Positions 36,001 through 48,092 of a stretch of 64,000 nt of DNA are shown here, one piece after another. Under the pieces are notes generated by a model. The model did no database searches. It was given only the letters and a program-made list of their open reading frames with translations, and was not told the origin of the DNA. Numbering within the stretch: position 1 is the first letter of the stretch; each line of letters starts with the position of its first letter. Origin of the DNA: Macrocystis pyrifera (Eukaryota; Sar; Phaeophyceae; Laminariales; Laminariaceae); contig JASSKH010000010.1 in NCBI GenBank assembly GCA_031763025.1, positions 11,053,427 to 11,117,426 on the forward strand, written 5' to 3'. Made by a program: the position numbers and the translations under genes.

Positions 36001-39000
36001 TGCCTGGCGGGTTCATGCCGTGCCAGGACTGGGGGCGCGCTCGCATCCGGCTCGCCACGGGGGTTTCGAAAGCCTGGGAAGGTGGAAGGGCGAGGAAAGT
36101 AATCCATTGAAGTATCAACACATCGCGTTCAACCTTATTGGGTGAAAAATGAAATGAGGAAAAATAATGAGCAAGAAATGCGTTCAAAACGCTTTTATTG
36201 TAGTAGATAGAGATGCCAGACGAACTGTGTGCGTGTGAGGAGGAGAACGAGGGGAAAGGGGCACATAAGTACAGGATTTACCCGGTACACGGCAGAGGTC
36301 GAGAAAGCGAACGAGCGCTTTGCCCACATCAAATACATATCTGTGAGCGTTCCCCTGAATTTGTAGGAGATGCTAGGTGATGAAAGCGCAAGAGGTTGAC
36401 TTTAGCTGTGGTGGTAAACGAGTGCAGCCGGCTGTGACAGCGTCAAGCTATGCATTTATGATGCCGGTACATGCTGACGCAATGCTATTATTATACCTGC
36501 TCGTGTTGGGCATTGAAACATCAAACTACATGACTCATCTAATCTGAAGCAGAGTCCAGAGATTTACTTTCCGGCCTGAATTAGCCTGTTTCATTTGACC
36601 AAATAAGCGGCCCTCTAAAGTTGACAAACAATCGCTGCTGGGCCACCGTCCCCGCAACGGCCCACATGCATGCACATCTACCGAGATCGCAAAAAAAACG
36701 CAAAAAAAAAAAACAAAAACAAATCGCGCTTCCCGGAGAATGATCAAAACAAGACCGCGAACAATATACAATCGCTTGGCATGTACAACTTCAAATTCAA
36801 CGTGCAACACACACCGCGCCTGTAGGGCTTGGGTTGTTTTCTAAGCGGTTCAAATTTTGAGCTTCAGATTTCAACCCGATCGCATTTCAGATGTGCAGTT
36901 CGCAAATCGAAACAGTCTTTCCATGCAGAAAAATCGGCCTTTTTATGTGTGAAGAGATTCGAGCAAACGTAGAGACGTGCCGAGTGCGCTAGAGTCAACC
37001 TGTCTTAGTACTTTGTACCGGTATTTTACAATGTGACCGACTGCTGCTGCTGTAGTTTACGAGTACGTATCGACGGAGAGGTGGGCACCGGGTGCGCTTC
37101 TCTTGGTCTCTAGGCCTGAGCCCGCGCCAGCCGACTGTAGTCTGGCCACGGAGAGACGCGCCCCCCGCCGACCGCGCGTCGGGAGCGAAGCAACGTCGCT
37201 GTACAGCTGTGTCACCATCCAAGTCATCGATCGTTCTGCTGCTGCTTGCCTGTCGTGGACAACATGTTGAATTTAGAGACCATGCCATTTTTTTATTTGA
37301 AAATCTGATGACCCAAGTCGTCGGATTTTGGGCCAAAATCTGATGACTTGGGCCATCGGATTCTCAAATCGAAAACAATCCGGCAGGTTTTACATATTCG
37401 GACTGCATGCTTTCATTTTTGGGATCGAAAAAATACATCTGAAGCTGGAAATCGAACCGCACAGGAAACAGCCTGAGAGCCACGAATACCTGAGAGCCAT
37501 GAATACCCGACATCTTCAACATCCAACATGTGACACACACCACGCCTAGGAGCTATGAATATTACATGACTATGCATCTGAACACGCACCTTAGCACCCA
37601 AAGTGCCCGGCGTGGCCGGAACAGTCACAATGTCTGAGTAACGGTCCAGGTAACTCCCGGCCCAGTCCAAGAGAGCTCCCACAACATTGGACACTAGAGA
37701 AGACTCCACGAAGGATCCTCGAGCCAGGAAGCTGGCCAGGTACGCGACGCCGCTCTGCCGTGTAAGCTGGAGGAATGGCAGCAGGCGATAGCAGGCGAGG
37801 GGAATGGGCCGAATTAAGCCTTTGACCATACACTGGCGAAATTACCCTGCACAAATTACAAAGCATTTGCCCCCCAAAAACGTGCCAACAGTGTGTAGGG
37901 CGTCTTGCGTTGCTATCTCGTGCTCTCGGGCACGAACTGCTGCTACACTGCACATACTGTAGGCATGCCGTACATGTACACAGATATCAGAGCGGTTTCA
38001 TGGTGTCAACCAGAATTTCAGCATGAAAATTTTCAGCTTTACCGCAGTGTCGTCAAAAAAAAAAAAAAAAACGGGGCTGACACCGAAAGAACGGTGTGCC
38101 ACATACAAGAGCGCCAAAGCTGCAGCGACAGCTTCACCGTTGTAGCCCCTCGAGCTGCACTACCACCCTCACGCAGCCTCTCTCGTGCACAACGCTGCAA
38201 CCCTCAAGAGCTGCATTGCCCCCGCATTCTTCAACATCTCCACAAACCAACCCGTATCACCGACAAAAATACACCACAACGTTCCTATACATGGAAAAAA
38301 TAATAGGATGCCGCCCCGTTCGTTACCCCTTGGTAATGTTCAACGAAACGTTCTTCAACCCGGAGCAGCGCTACAGGGACAAAACCCATACCAATATATA
38401 CGTTATGAAAAGGAACTCCTTGTACAAGCTTGGACAATCTCCACGAAGCTCAAGTTATACGAGCTGGTTCAAGTTCGATACCATCAAGGTGGCTTCGTGT
38501 CGAACATCCACGAGAGGCTTTTTTCGAGTCAAGACCGTAAACTTTTGCACGCGTGTTCTATGTCCTATGACCCCTTGCTGATTCTGATGGATGGGTTATT
38601 TGTTCTTTTCGCGTCCGAATGAAATTAGGCCAATCTCCACCTCGATCTCTACCCCCACGTTACCTTGGGCTTCAAGTCGTCTCTCAGGACGTCCACAAGC
38701 TTGGTGGAGAGCGCGTAGGAGAGCCCGGGGGCACGACTGCAAGCGAAGAAGAGGACGAACTGAACGAACTTGCTGCGGTACGTCGGTAGAATGTTCTCCT
38801 CGAATACCGCTAACAGAGACTGCCCGCGCCCGCCACCGTGCGAAAAAAAGAAGGGTGCACGGGAACGCAACACACGGAAACAAACAGTCACGGTGAGGAT
38901 TGACATACACACAGAACAACATCACGTAGATGGTTCTTGTGGGCAACTATGAACAACCGCGCTATGAACCCCTGAAACCCTGTGCTCTCAGCAGCGAGGG

Positions 39001-42000
39001 TTACCGCTCTCTCTACTTCGGCCAGATGCACGGCACGGTAGGGTAGGGTACGAGGGAGGGTCGCCCGTCATGCCCAGCACATCAGAGGTGACAACAGAAC
39101 AACTCACCACGGAGCTTACGTGATACACACATTGGAAGCGGCGTTTTTGAGGAAGAAGGCAAACGGAGGCAGGCGATCACCTCATGCATCACCGGGTGCG
39201 GAAGGAAGACAACCGAACATACACTGTCCGAAAGCCGAATCAGACCATTGAATGGTGAAGCCGAACAAAACCATAGTTAAAGCTGTTGAGTACAACCGCG
39301 GGACTGTCTCCAGAACATGCACAAGCTCTTGTACACGGCGCGACCATTCGAAGTATACTGTCCGAAAACCAAATCCGGCCATCCAATGGTGTACGCGAAC
39401 AAAACCAGAGTTCGAGCTGTTGGGCAAACCGCAGAACCGTGCGCACCGAGAACATACACAAACGTTTGTATATGGTACGACCATTTCCCCCAAGAATCAC
39501 CTAATGAAGTACTTGCATACGCAGCACGACCATTGACCGCTATAGCGGTATCCCGAACACGACAATAAGTTAAGGTACCTTCAACAACTTGGCCACGGAA
39601 TCCACCCCGTCGCCGCCCTCCGAGCTCTTTCGTTTTCGCGTGGCAGCACTGGCGTCACTGGCCGGCACCGAGTGGCCACCAGAGCTGCCATCGGAGTCGG
39701 CATCGTCAGCACAGCCCGAAGGGGCTTCGAGGATAGTCTCTGGGGGTAAGGAGGCGTTCGCGGTAAGGCGCTGATCCAAGTACGTCAACACAACCATCAT
39801 CACGCCGTCTAGCTTCTCCGCCATTTCGTCCACCTGAAATCAGGGGACGCAGTGGACGCGTCGTTGTCATCGGGAAGCAAGAGGCAAGGGTTAGTTACTT
39901 CCTCACGCTTTCGTCCTTTGCGTGGGAAATGCATGTCGCTCCTGGCGGTGCGGATAGGATTCATCACTACAGTGCATACCACAGAGCCGCGAACACCTGC
40001 TGGCCGTGATGTCGTTTTCCAACCATTATTCAACGGACAAAACATATCGTGGCCTTGGATCAGCCACGATTTTTTGTCTGCAGTTTCCAAAAGAACACCG
40101 GTTTACTCGAGGCGATTCAGGCTAACAACTCAACTCTCAATTTAAAGCAAGCACAGAGCGGGTGCCCAAAAGGAGAACAAAAACGGTGTCCAGTAAAACC
40201 TGAAATGGAATGTCGTGTTGGGGCAACGATATCTATCGAGCGCGACATCTTGCCGCAGTCGCTGGTAGCGCTTCGTGCAGCGGGTTTGACGCGGGTTGGC
40301 TTCACGGTAAAGACATGCAGGGGGGGCTGCATCTGTTACACGCATACAGACAATACTTCCTCGCACCAAAATCAACCCCATGCCAACTACGCACGAAAAA
40401 AAAGGACGGCATTCGGGCCGACAAAAGGGCATGGACGGGCAAGGCTGCCGGCGCGGCATCGCGGCAGACAGCGCGAGGGCAACCAACGTACTGCTGAAAG
40501 CACAGAGGCCATCAGGCACAGGGGCGAAACCTATAGCATCATTTATAGATCTAACCGAGACACGGCGGGGAGCTTCGCAAGCACCAGCTTGGCGGGATAG
40601 GGAGTGCCCCCCCGCGCAGAGCACTCTCGCTCGCTCGATCCCGCCTCAATATATCGATATATGCTTGCTTGTGCCATCCTCTCAGTTCGCATGTTCATGT
40701 CTTCAGACGAGGACACACGCAACTCCACACTAAGGCTATTGCTATTAAGAGGGTCCATAGTTAATGGGACCAAATTTTGTTACAAAAAATAGGTAAATAC
40801 ATGGGTTTTCATGTACATCATAGGTTCTATTAACTATGGACCCCCGTAATAGTGCCGGTATGGTCAAGAAGCGTGAATCTACTGACCTCCTCCGTGTTGG
40901 CTTGTTTCGCGTCGGCTGTTCCGTCCTGTAGATCGTCCATCGTAAAAAGGGCGTCACATTCCTCGTCCTCCTCTTCCACGACTGCCTCGCCGGTGTCCAT
41001 GATCTGATACAATGCAGGGGTGCACTTGCCATATCAATGTATATACTACAGTACATGCAGTCCACACATCCAACGCATCATATAGATCAGTACACCCCCT
41101 ACCATCACACCAAGGTATTCGTGTACATACTCGTAATATTTGAAGAGATGAACGCGCAACACAGCACTACTGCGTGCTCACGGCAAACCACGCGATGCTA
41201 TCCTATATGAAACGCGATACGTCACTCGACGGACGTGCAGGAACGTCGTGTCAAGTCGTGACAACCCCCTAACCCCAAAAACAATGTACCGCTCGGCCCG
41301 AACTACCCGAGGATGACAGCGTCCATTTATCTATGCACAAACATCAAGGGGCCAACCTCAACTGACCTTAATCTCCACGTCGATCTCCAAGCTCTTCTCG
41401 ATGATCAGCCTCAGCACGCTCTCCTGTCATCAACCAACAATCAACGCCGCAACAAAGCGCTCGCTCTCAGTCGGGTGGTCTAGACAACTAATCACTACTG
41501 AATCTACTAATTGGCCAATATTTAGGGGTTTTATATGTAAGCGCGTAGAGGTGCCCGGAAACAAGCCCGACGCAAGAAGCAGGATGGGACAACGAATTTT
41601 CTCGGTCCGGATGGAGAAAACAAACAAAAAAAAAGCCTGCCTAACAAGGGAGAACCGATAATCCTGTTCAAATAGAGCTGCCGGCATGAGAGTGTTATAC
41701 GTCCAACATCATACACGTTGTCTACACAAGCTTCGCACCTCCATCAGCGGGGCGTATTGAACAACCCTCAAGGCGTGCAGGGCGTAGTCGGAGAGAATCT
41801 CCGGCCTTAGCCTCCGGTGCGGATAGTTCTGCCTCAGCACGCCGAACAGCTTGGAGCGTCCGCTGGGTACCAAGGCAAGGCTGGCTTGGAGCGCCGCGTG
41901 CACGTTGTACTGCCTCAACAGCGCCGCTGGGTCCACGCCGCCTTCGCCTGAACAGCAGAAAAAAACACAAAAACATGTTCCCGCCGGCGCGAGCTATTAC

Positions 42001-44273
42001 GGGGGTCCATAGTTAATGGGACCAAATTTTGTTAGTAAAAATAGGTAAATATATAGGTTTTTATGTATACCATAGGTCCTGTTGACTATGGACCCCCGTA
42101 ATAGCTGGTGTCAACTTAGCGTTTGCTGGTGCTGGACATGTAGCGTCAAGATTGGAGCGTGTGGTTGTGATGAATCCCATACATCAGTTGTAGCAACACT
42201 CCAAACACAAAACTGCAGTGGACGAGGGTTGTTCCGTACGTACTGCCTGCAAGCTGATTGGGCGAAGATTCTAGAAATAGCATCAGGGACGACCGCGGCG
42301 AGGCACCTTGGGTGCTGGAGATCTCGATCGTATTTGAGGTACTGTATGACTATATGTACCGAATGTGACGGGCAATCGTCGGGTACGACGCCAAAGGTCA
42401 CCAAAGAAACCCAAGAAAAATCTGCGAAATGATTTTTTTTCCCTCAGAGAATCATCAACGAACCGCGCGCGATTCAATCTATCTTCGCTGTGAGTCTGCT
42501 ATACCCTACTGCACCGGTGGTGTAGGCAGCAGCAATCGCACGGTTAGGGTTGCTCGCAGAGGCCGACGTTGTGTTCATAATGTGTTGGGTTTAGTGTACT
42601 TTCCCCCCTGTCTTCGTCCTTCTTTTTTTTTTTTCCATTTCTCGCCCTCAAGTCGAAAGAAAGGGCCATATATGCGCGATCGAAATATCACAAGGCAGCT
42701 TGCAAACATGGTATTCGACGAAATCCTCGATTTCCCAGCTGAGGCATATTCTAATTGAACCCTGATACACACCATATGCAGGGCTACCAGGTATAGCTCT
42801 ATACTAACCTTCTAGGGGCTCGAGAGGGGATAGTGAACGATGCAGAATGACGAGCACAGCAGCGGCCACTGCACGATTGGGGGATGTGACACACATCGCT
42901 GTGGTGGCCGAGTTAAAATGGTTGATGCAAGGAATCGTAAGGCACGGGTGCAAATGATGCTATCCGGAGTACTGAGTGCTCACGCTGCTCCTAGGCGGTT
43001 CGATGGTTGGCAACACCAACGGTACCAACCATTGTTTAGGCCGCTACATTGGGTTATTAATAGTACACCAAAGGAAAGGGGTCAAAACTCGCCGTCTATG
43101 TCGTGTGCAAGAAGGACGAGGTTCCTGACGAGCATGTGCATTGCCGGGACCATGCAGGTGCCGTTCGCCGAGATGAGTTGGGACAGCAGCCCGCTGAATG
43201 CTTGAACGATTTTGGGTCCAGCTCGCCAGTCGAACCTGAACACGGCATCGATCAGCTCCTTGAACTCGTCGGGCCTGCCAGGAACACGAAAACAAAAAAC
43301 GCACGCAGCAGTAGTTTGTTCGTTGAAGCACACACAAAGGCGGCAGTGGAGCTGAATCTTCTACCTTCAAACTACAACAAGCATCGTCCTTTCAGAGGCC
43401 GTATGCCTCCATCAATAGAGTTATGCCATGATATGATACGGCATGATAGACTGCCAGGTATACGTACAGCATATAAATCCAGGTACGAGTACCGAAGACA
43501 TGGACCAATTCGGCGACTCATTGAGTACCTTTGACCAAGAGCTTACACAAAAAAGTGCTGTCGCAAATGACAGTAACCAAAAAAAAAAAAAAAGGGTTTA
43601 CATACGGCCGTAGCTTGCGTGGAGCACGGCACGCGAGTCGGCATCACAGCGCGGCAAGCGAGCGTTTGCCGTTCCACTACTACAAATAAAAATCTAGCTC
43701 TCAACACTCTGGGCCTGTGAAACAGTTGAAGAGGGGAAGCCCTGCCTCGCCAACTTTGTCGCGTTATGTGTCTACAAGCTTCTGTAAGCACAGCAGTCAA
43801 AGCGTCAGAAGGTGCCACGGGCCAGAGAGGGGCTCACTCGAAGCCGCTCTTGCCGATTGCAGAAGACGACAAATCTCGTGTTGCACATGCCGACAATGCT
43901 TCAGAGTACAAGCACAGCAGTGCAAGCTCTCCTTATATCCTCGCGAGGGCTCTCCATCCTTTTTGCCCCCTTTGAGCGTTTACCATACAAATTCAGCAGC
44001 ATAAAACCCTACATAGCCGACAAAAAAATATGAAATGGTGACGCATTCCTTCGTTATTGCTGTAGTCTTCTGCTTGACGTATGGCAATGTCGTAGCTCGA
44101 TAGCATACAATTCTGGCTCGACGGAGCCAAGCGCAGCACAAGACCCAGCAGACTCACTGCTGCGAGATGATCGTTACGCATTGCGCGAGGCCAAGATACA
44201 ACCGCCAAAGCGTCTCCGGGTCGTCTCGCGTGAGAAGCTGTGCCACCAAGTGCTGGTAGTGGAGACCGTCGCC
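33086..44273 (-). CDS. RRN3: RNA polymerase I initiation factor RRN3/TIF-IA (5' partial)
   Basis: RRN3 binds RNA polymerase I and brings it to rRNA gene promoters in the nucleolus. Twelve exons are found, all phase-compatible: 44273-44158, 43274-43093, 41947-41739, 41423-41367, 41003-40887, 39833-39579, 38819-38664, 37766-37590, 36073-35834, 35072-34917, 34596-34375 and 33721-33086 (TAA), together 840 codons. Family blocks are VLRLIIEKSLEIDVEIK, FVQFVLFFACS, RQSGVAYLASFLARGSF, HMLFYSVCQATFYVLCFRG, NPLDSFFPFDPYLLRRS and IYNTW, in the same order as human RRN3. The helical-repeat body is interrupted by acidic or Ser-rich inserts (exons 5 and 6). The long last exon is a Ser/Asp/Lys-rich tail. The intron after 43093 uses a GC donor. 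The initiating exon, upstream of 44273, was not found; the product is already longer than the roughly 650 residues usual for the family. Confidence 0.92.
34128..34346. mobile_element. piggyBac-like MITE remnants (MITE-2)
   Basis: Inside an RRN3 intron, GGGGACAAACAACTTGGGAT and AGGGACAAACCGCTTGGAAT repeat, ending GGAAGGGTTAA at 34335-34345. These match the inner and outer motifs of the TTAA-edged MITE family. The left edge is unclear and two copies may be merged. Confidence 0.4.
36830..37485 (-). mobile_element. Non-autonomous DNA transposon, copy 1 (inverted to 51.7 kb)
   Basis: About 650 bp in an RRN3 intron that is the reverse complement, at moderate divergence, of 51715-52465. Its two ends are inverted repeats: GTTTTCTAAGCGGTTCAAAT going in and, reversed, GTTTCCTGTGCGGTTCGATT. 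A conserved GC-rich core (37080-37210, GCCGACCGCGCGTCGGG) is shared with the other copy. No transposase is encoded. Superfamily is not clear. Confidence 0.7.
39222..39487. repeat. Diverged ~131-bp tandem pair
   Basis: Two head-to-tail units, starting ACACTGTCCGAAAGCC at about 39222 and ATACTGTCCGAAAACC at about 39354, share GCGAACAAAACCA-like and GTACACGGCGCGACCATT-like blocks. They differ at roughly a quarter of positions by eye. The pair sits in an RRN3 intron and explains the repeated open frames on both strands. Confidence 0.8.
40742..40852. mobile_element. TA-flanked palindromic MITE, copy C (MITE-1)
   Basis: 111 bp with ends CTATTAAGAGGGTCCATAG and CTATGGACCCCCGTAATAG, in an RRN3 intron 34 bp from exon 40887-41003. 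The left end is slightly altered (AAGAGGG for ACGGGGG). Confidence 0.85.
41994..42104. mobile_element. TA-flanked palindromic MITE, copy D (MITE-1)
   Basis: 111 bp with ends CTATTACGGGGGTCCATAG and CTATGGACCCCCGTAATAG, one of the best-preserved copies, in the RRN3 intron next to exon 41739-41947. The core reads CCAAATTTTGTTAGTAAAAA. Confidence 0.9.
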
Positions 44274-44529
44274 CTGACCGTCACAGCAAGTACAACAACA
44301 GCAGCAGACACGCACGCACATCCATCAGAACTGTACTCAGAAAACTTGCAAACGCATCGCGAATAGTCTCCTGGAGTACGGTACGACGCACAGCAGTACG
44401 ATAGGTACAACATCAGTACACTACAGCAGTACCAGTTGGCAGAGCGAAACCTTCAGCGGCAATTCTGCAAACAAATATCATATCCGATGGTCGTACACGT
44501 GCAAATGTCAATATTGCAAAGGGCGCGAT

Positions 44530-44640
44530 GCAAAGGATGTAACCCTCGGGATAGCCGCGAGTAGCCGGGTACATACCCGGGTACGACGGTACGACCAAGA
44601 CAACCATACCTCGTTCCCGGATACCCCAGAGTATATAGCC
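44530..44640 (-). repeat. GTACCCGGGTAC-rich repeat, copy 2
   Basis: Inverted relative of 14675-14810. On the minus strand it carries TACTCTGGGGTATCC, GGTTGTCTTGGTCGTAC and ACCCGGGTATGTACCCGG in the same order as the first copy. Confidence 0.5.
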
Positions 44641-45564
44641 CACCAGAAACTAATCTTACCTTTGAAGCGTGTACGTGCATGTATATACGTGAAAAATGAG
44701 TGGCAACGCAAAGATGGCACAAACCTGGTAGTATTAACAGTAGACACGTCAGTCGAATATCAATACCAGGTATGTACATTCCATACCATAGTTTGTAGTG
44801 TATCGACTACCAATACCAACACGTTTCACCGTTCAAGGTAAGGTGCGAACTCCGTAGATGCATCACAGCACATACCTACGCTGTATCGCGAATATAAAAT
44901 GGAGCAGTGCGGTTGATATTAATAACAATAGTAATGGGTACCCGGTAGTACGTAGGACTCAAGTAGAGTTTTTATAGAGCATCGGCAACTCTCAGAGCTA
45001 CTCCGAGAGCTGCTGCTATTCATACAGCTACCTGGTACACGACAAGGTGCCTCTCCGGGAAGTGGCCAGCGGAGTGGCGCAAGGGCGAAATGAAAACCAT
45101 ACAGCATGTTGACATACCCCTGGTTGTATAACACGCATGCCCACAGCATAACGTTATTAAATACCTGCATTTTACATGCGGACGCTTTCAGAACCGCACC
45201 GGCACCTGCATAATCGGGGACAAAACATACTTGGACATAGTGTGGAAACGTTACTATTGATCAAGTGGTTTATGGATTTGATTCAGCCAAACATCATTAT
45301 ACGTGTCGCTACGTGCATAAAATATGTTTTTGTTGTGGCGCTCAAGGCGAAGAACGCCTCTCCCGCACAAAACCAAAGACTGCCGGCAAAAAAAAAACTT
45401 TCAAGACACTCCACGTCTGACACACTGTACACAACACGCGTGAAACACGGCACGTACCGCAGACACGCGACAAACGGGAAACAGTTAGTAGGGGCATAGT
45501 ATTTAATTCCAGAAATAGCAAAGGATGCAATGACGGAGAGGTTGGAACCCTCAGCAACACACAA

Positions 45565-46487
45565 GAAATCTACTTGATTTTTGAGTGGGGAATCGAAATT
45601 GACTCGATTTCAGTATAGGGAATCGAAACTGACCTGATTTTGGGTGAGGGCCGAAAATTATTTCCTTTTGAGGGTGGGGTTGAAATTGGCTTGGTTTTAA
45701 TGTCGGAATCGATAGACTCGCTTTTTATGTGCGTGGTAGAAATTGACTTGGTTTTTCGTGTGCGGGCCAAAAATGACTTGGTTTTTTGTGTTGAGGATCA
45801 AAATTGACTTGGCTGTTGTGTGGGTGGTCGAAATTGACTTGATCTTCGTGCGCGGACTGAAAATGATTCGATTTTTGTGTAGGGGATGGAAATGGACCTG
45901 GCTTTTGTGTGCATGATCAAAATTGACTTGATTTTGGTGTTAGGATGGAAAATGACGTGGTGTTGGTGCGGGGATTGATTAATCTGCTTTTCGTGGGGGG
46001 GATCGAAGTTAATTGAGTTTTCATGTGGATGGTCGAAATCGACGTGTTTTTTGTGTGCGCGCCGGTAATGACTTGGTTTTAGTGTGGGGATCGATTCACC
46101 AGATTGTTGTGTGGGTGGTTGAAATCGACTTGTTTCTTTTGTGTACGGGCCGAAAATGCCTTGGTTGTTGTATGGGGGATCAAAATTGACTTGGGTTTTG
46201 TGTGGGTGGTCGACATGGACTTGGTTTTTGTGTGGATGGTCGAAATTGACTTGATTTTCGTGTGAGGGATCGAAAAGGATTTGATTTTCGTGAGGGTGGT
46301 CGAAATTGACTTGGTTCTTGTGTTCGGCCGGAAATGGGTAGGCTTTCAGTGTGGAGATCGATTCACCTGTTTTTTAGTGTGCGTGGTCGACATTGAGTTG
46401 CTCTTGGTGTGTGTGGTCGGAATTGACTCGGGTTTTGTGTGCGGCCTGGTAACGACTTGTTTTTTGTGGGGGATCGAAATTGATTTT
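45565..46487. repeat. ~36-bp minisatellite, ~25 units
   Basis: Roughly 0.9 kb of degenerate head-to-tail units with the core GAAATTGACTTGATTTTTGT followed by GTGTGGGGGATC. Variation between units is substantial, so the array is old or shuffled. Ile/Ser/Lys-rich open frames across it come from the repeat. Confidence 0.9.
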
Positions 46488-47926
46488 GCAAAAAAACAAA
46501 CGAGACCGAACGTCAGCATCGAAACACGCTATTCAAAATATCGTTGACGAGGATCAGACACCCTCGCTACAACACAGCCGCGTACCAGTATAATGTTAGA
46601 CGTTTCTTTATTTTCCGCCCTTTGAAATAAAAAAAGAGTTGCAGAACCTTTTACCGCAGCTCACGTACAACGTACATGTATATGTACGTATACTATCACA
46701 TCATGATATGACGGCATTGCAAGATAAGACTATTATTAGTAATAGACGTAACATCAGGGGCGTGTACTGCTACCCTTTCGGTTGACTGCACAAATCACAC
46801 CGCTACTGCTCTCTGTAGAAGAAGCCCGGTAGTGTACAGCATCAGCAGTAGGGCAAACAACACTCGGTGCTTCGTACGATGATTGTGGGAATGATGCACG
46901 TGTCATATATACGCGTACATGGGATGGAGGGAGGGATCGGTTCCACTTCTTGGGCGCCAACAAAGAAATATACAAAAAAGCCTGCTGACAGCAGCAATCC
47001 GAGCCCGCAGCAGCGTGCCTGGTGCGTAACGGCCAACATGGCAACAGCAACGAGCAACAGGTATAATACTCGTAGGTACACGCTTGCTGACTGCTGGCCT
47101 CTCCGCTGCTGAGAGCATCGCACGCGTACTGTTTCAATGTTGCTGCTGCTCTGCTGCTGTCAATCTACAGCACGCAGAAGAAGAAGCACGGCAGCAGCGG
47201 TAGAGCAGTAGATATCAATTTGTGTCGTCACATACCAAAGATGTCAGGAGAAATATCAAGCAAGGCAAAACGTACGCTGTCAAGGATGTAGGGTCGAGTG
47301 TTCCACACTAAAAACTGGTACTTAGGTGTCAGTCAAGGCATGTGGAGGCGAAGTTGCCGTCTGCCAAGGGGTGGAAATCCTATCTCCTGACATCTTTTGT
47401 CACACACAGCAAGCAGCAGCAGAGAAATGACGTTATTTGATTGCTCGCACAGGCTCCGATATAGAGCAACCAGTGCAGAGGGGGTCTAGCACACGTGCAT
47501 GGTGATGCCTGCTGTTGATGCTGTAGTAGCTGGGGGTTAGCACGCTCTCTACGCTGCTGGTGTTGATGTCTGTTGCCGCAGTCGCACTGCTGTGTACAAC
47601 AGCGCCAACACGTTGTACGGTTATACGATCGCGCACAAAGTGAAAAAGAGAGGTGGTGTGTTCTTGCGGGGTGATCGATCTCAGGCTCAGACAAACTAAC
47701 TAGCCATAGCAGAACAGCGGAGACCTACGCGCATGGACCTGCCACACACGCACGAGGCTGTCCGCTGCTGCTGCTGCGGCTTGACGGCAGGGTTGTAGTG
47801 TTGTAGGCAGCTAGGGGTAAGCACGCTCTCTACTCACCTGCTGTATTGTCTGTGCTGTGTTCAGAAGCAAAAAAAATGTACCGGTACGTACGTACGACAT
47901 CATCGTTTCACCGGTACGTACAAAAT

Positions 47927-48092
47927 ATGGCCTCTCGTACTGAAACCAGGGAAAGCGTCTTGTCCACCCCCGCCGGAAAAAACTTTGAGCGCCCGCCACG
48001 CGATCCAGAGTGCACAGATCGCGCCCGGACCTCGACCAAGGTGTCCGGCCAGGCTTCCCGTGCCGACTTCCTAGCGTTTTGCCAAAAAGTGC
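47927..48092 (+). CDS. Weak candidate first exon, unknown protein
   Basis: An ATG opens a frame of even codon quality: MASRTETRESVLSTPAGKNF, then a Pro/Arg-rich stretch and ADFLAFCQKVL, running into a possible donor GTAAGA at 48093. No continuing exon could be linked and no family is recognised. It could equally be chance. Confidence 0.2.

Noticed and set aside
38096-38622. Overlapping plus-strand open frames of 145-161 residues
   Set aside because: They sit in an RRN3 intron, in two competing frames, with no motif or splice support.
40142-40624. 160-residue minus-strand open frame
   Set aside because: Lies in an RRN3 intron in a GC-rich stretch open in several frames; Cys/Arg-rich composition looks like shadow coding.
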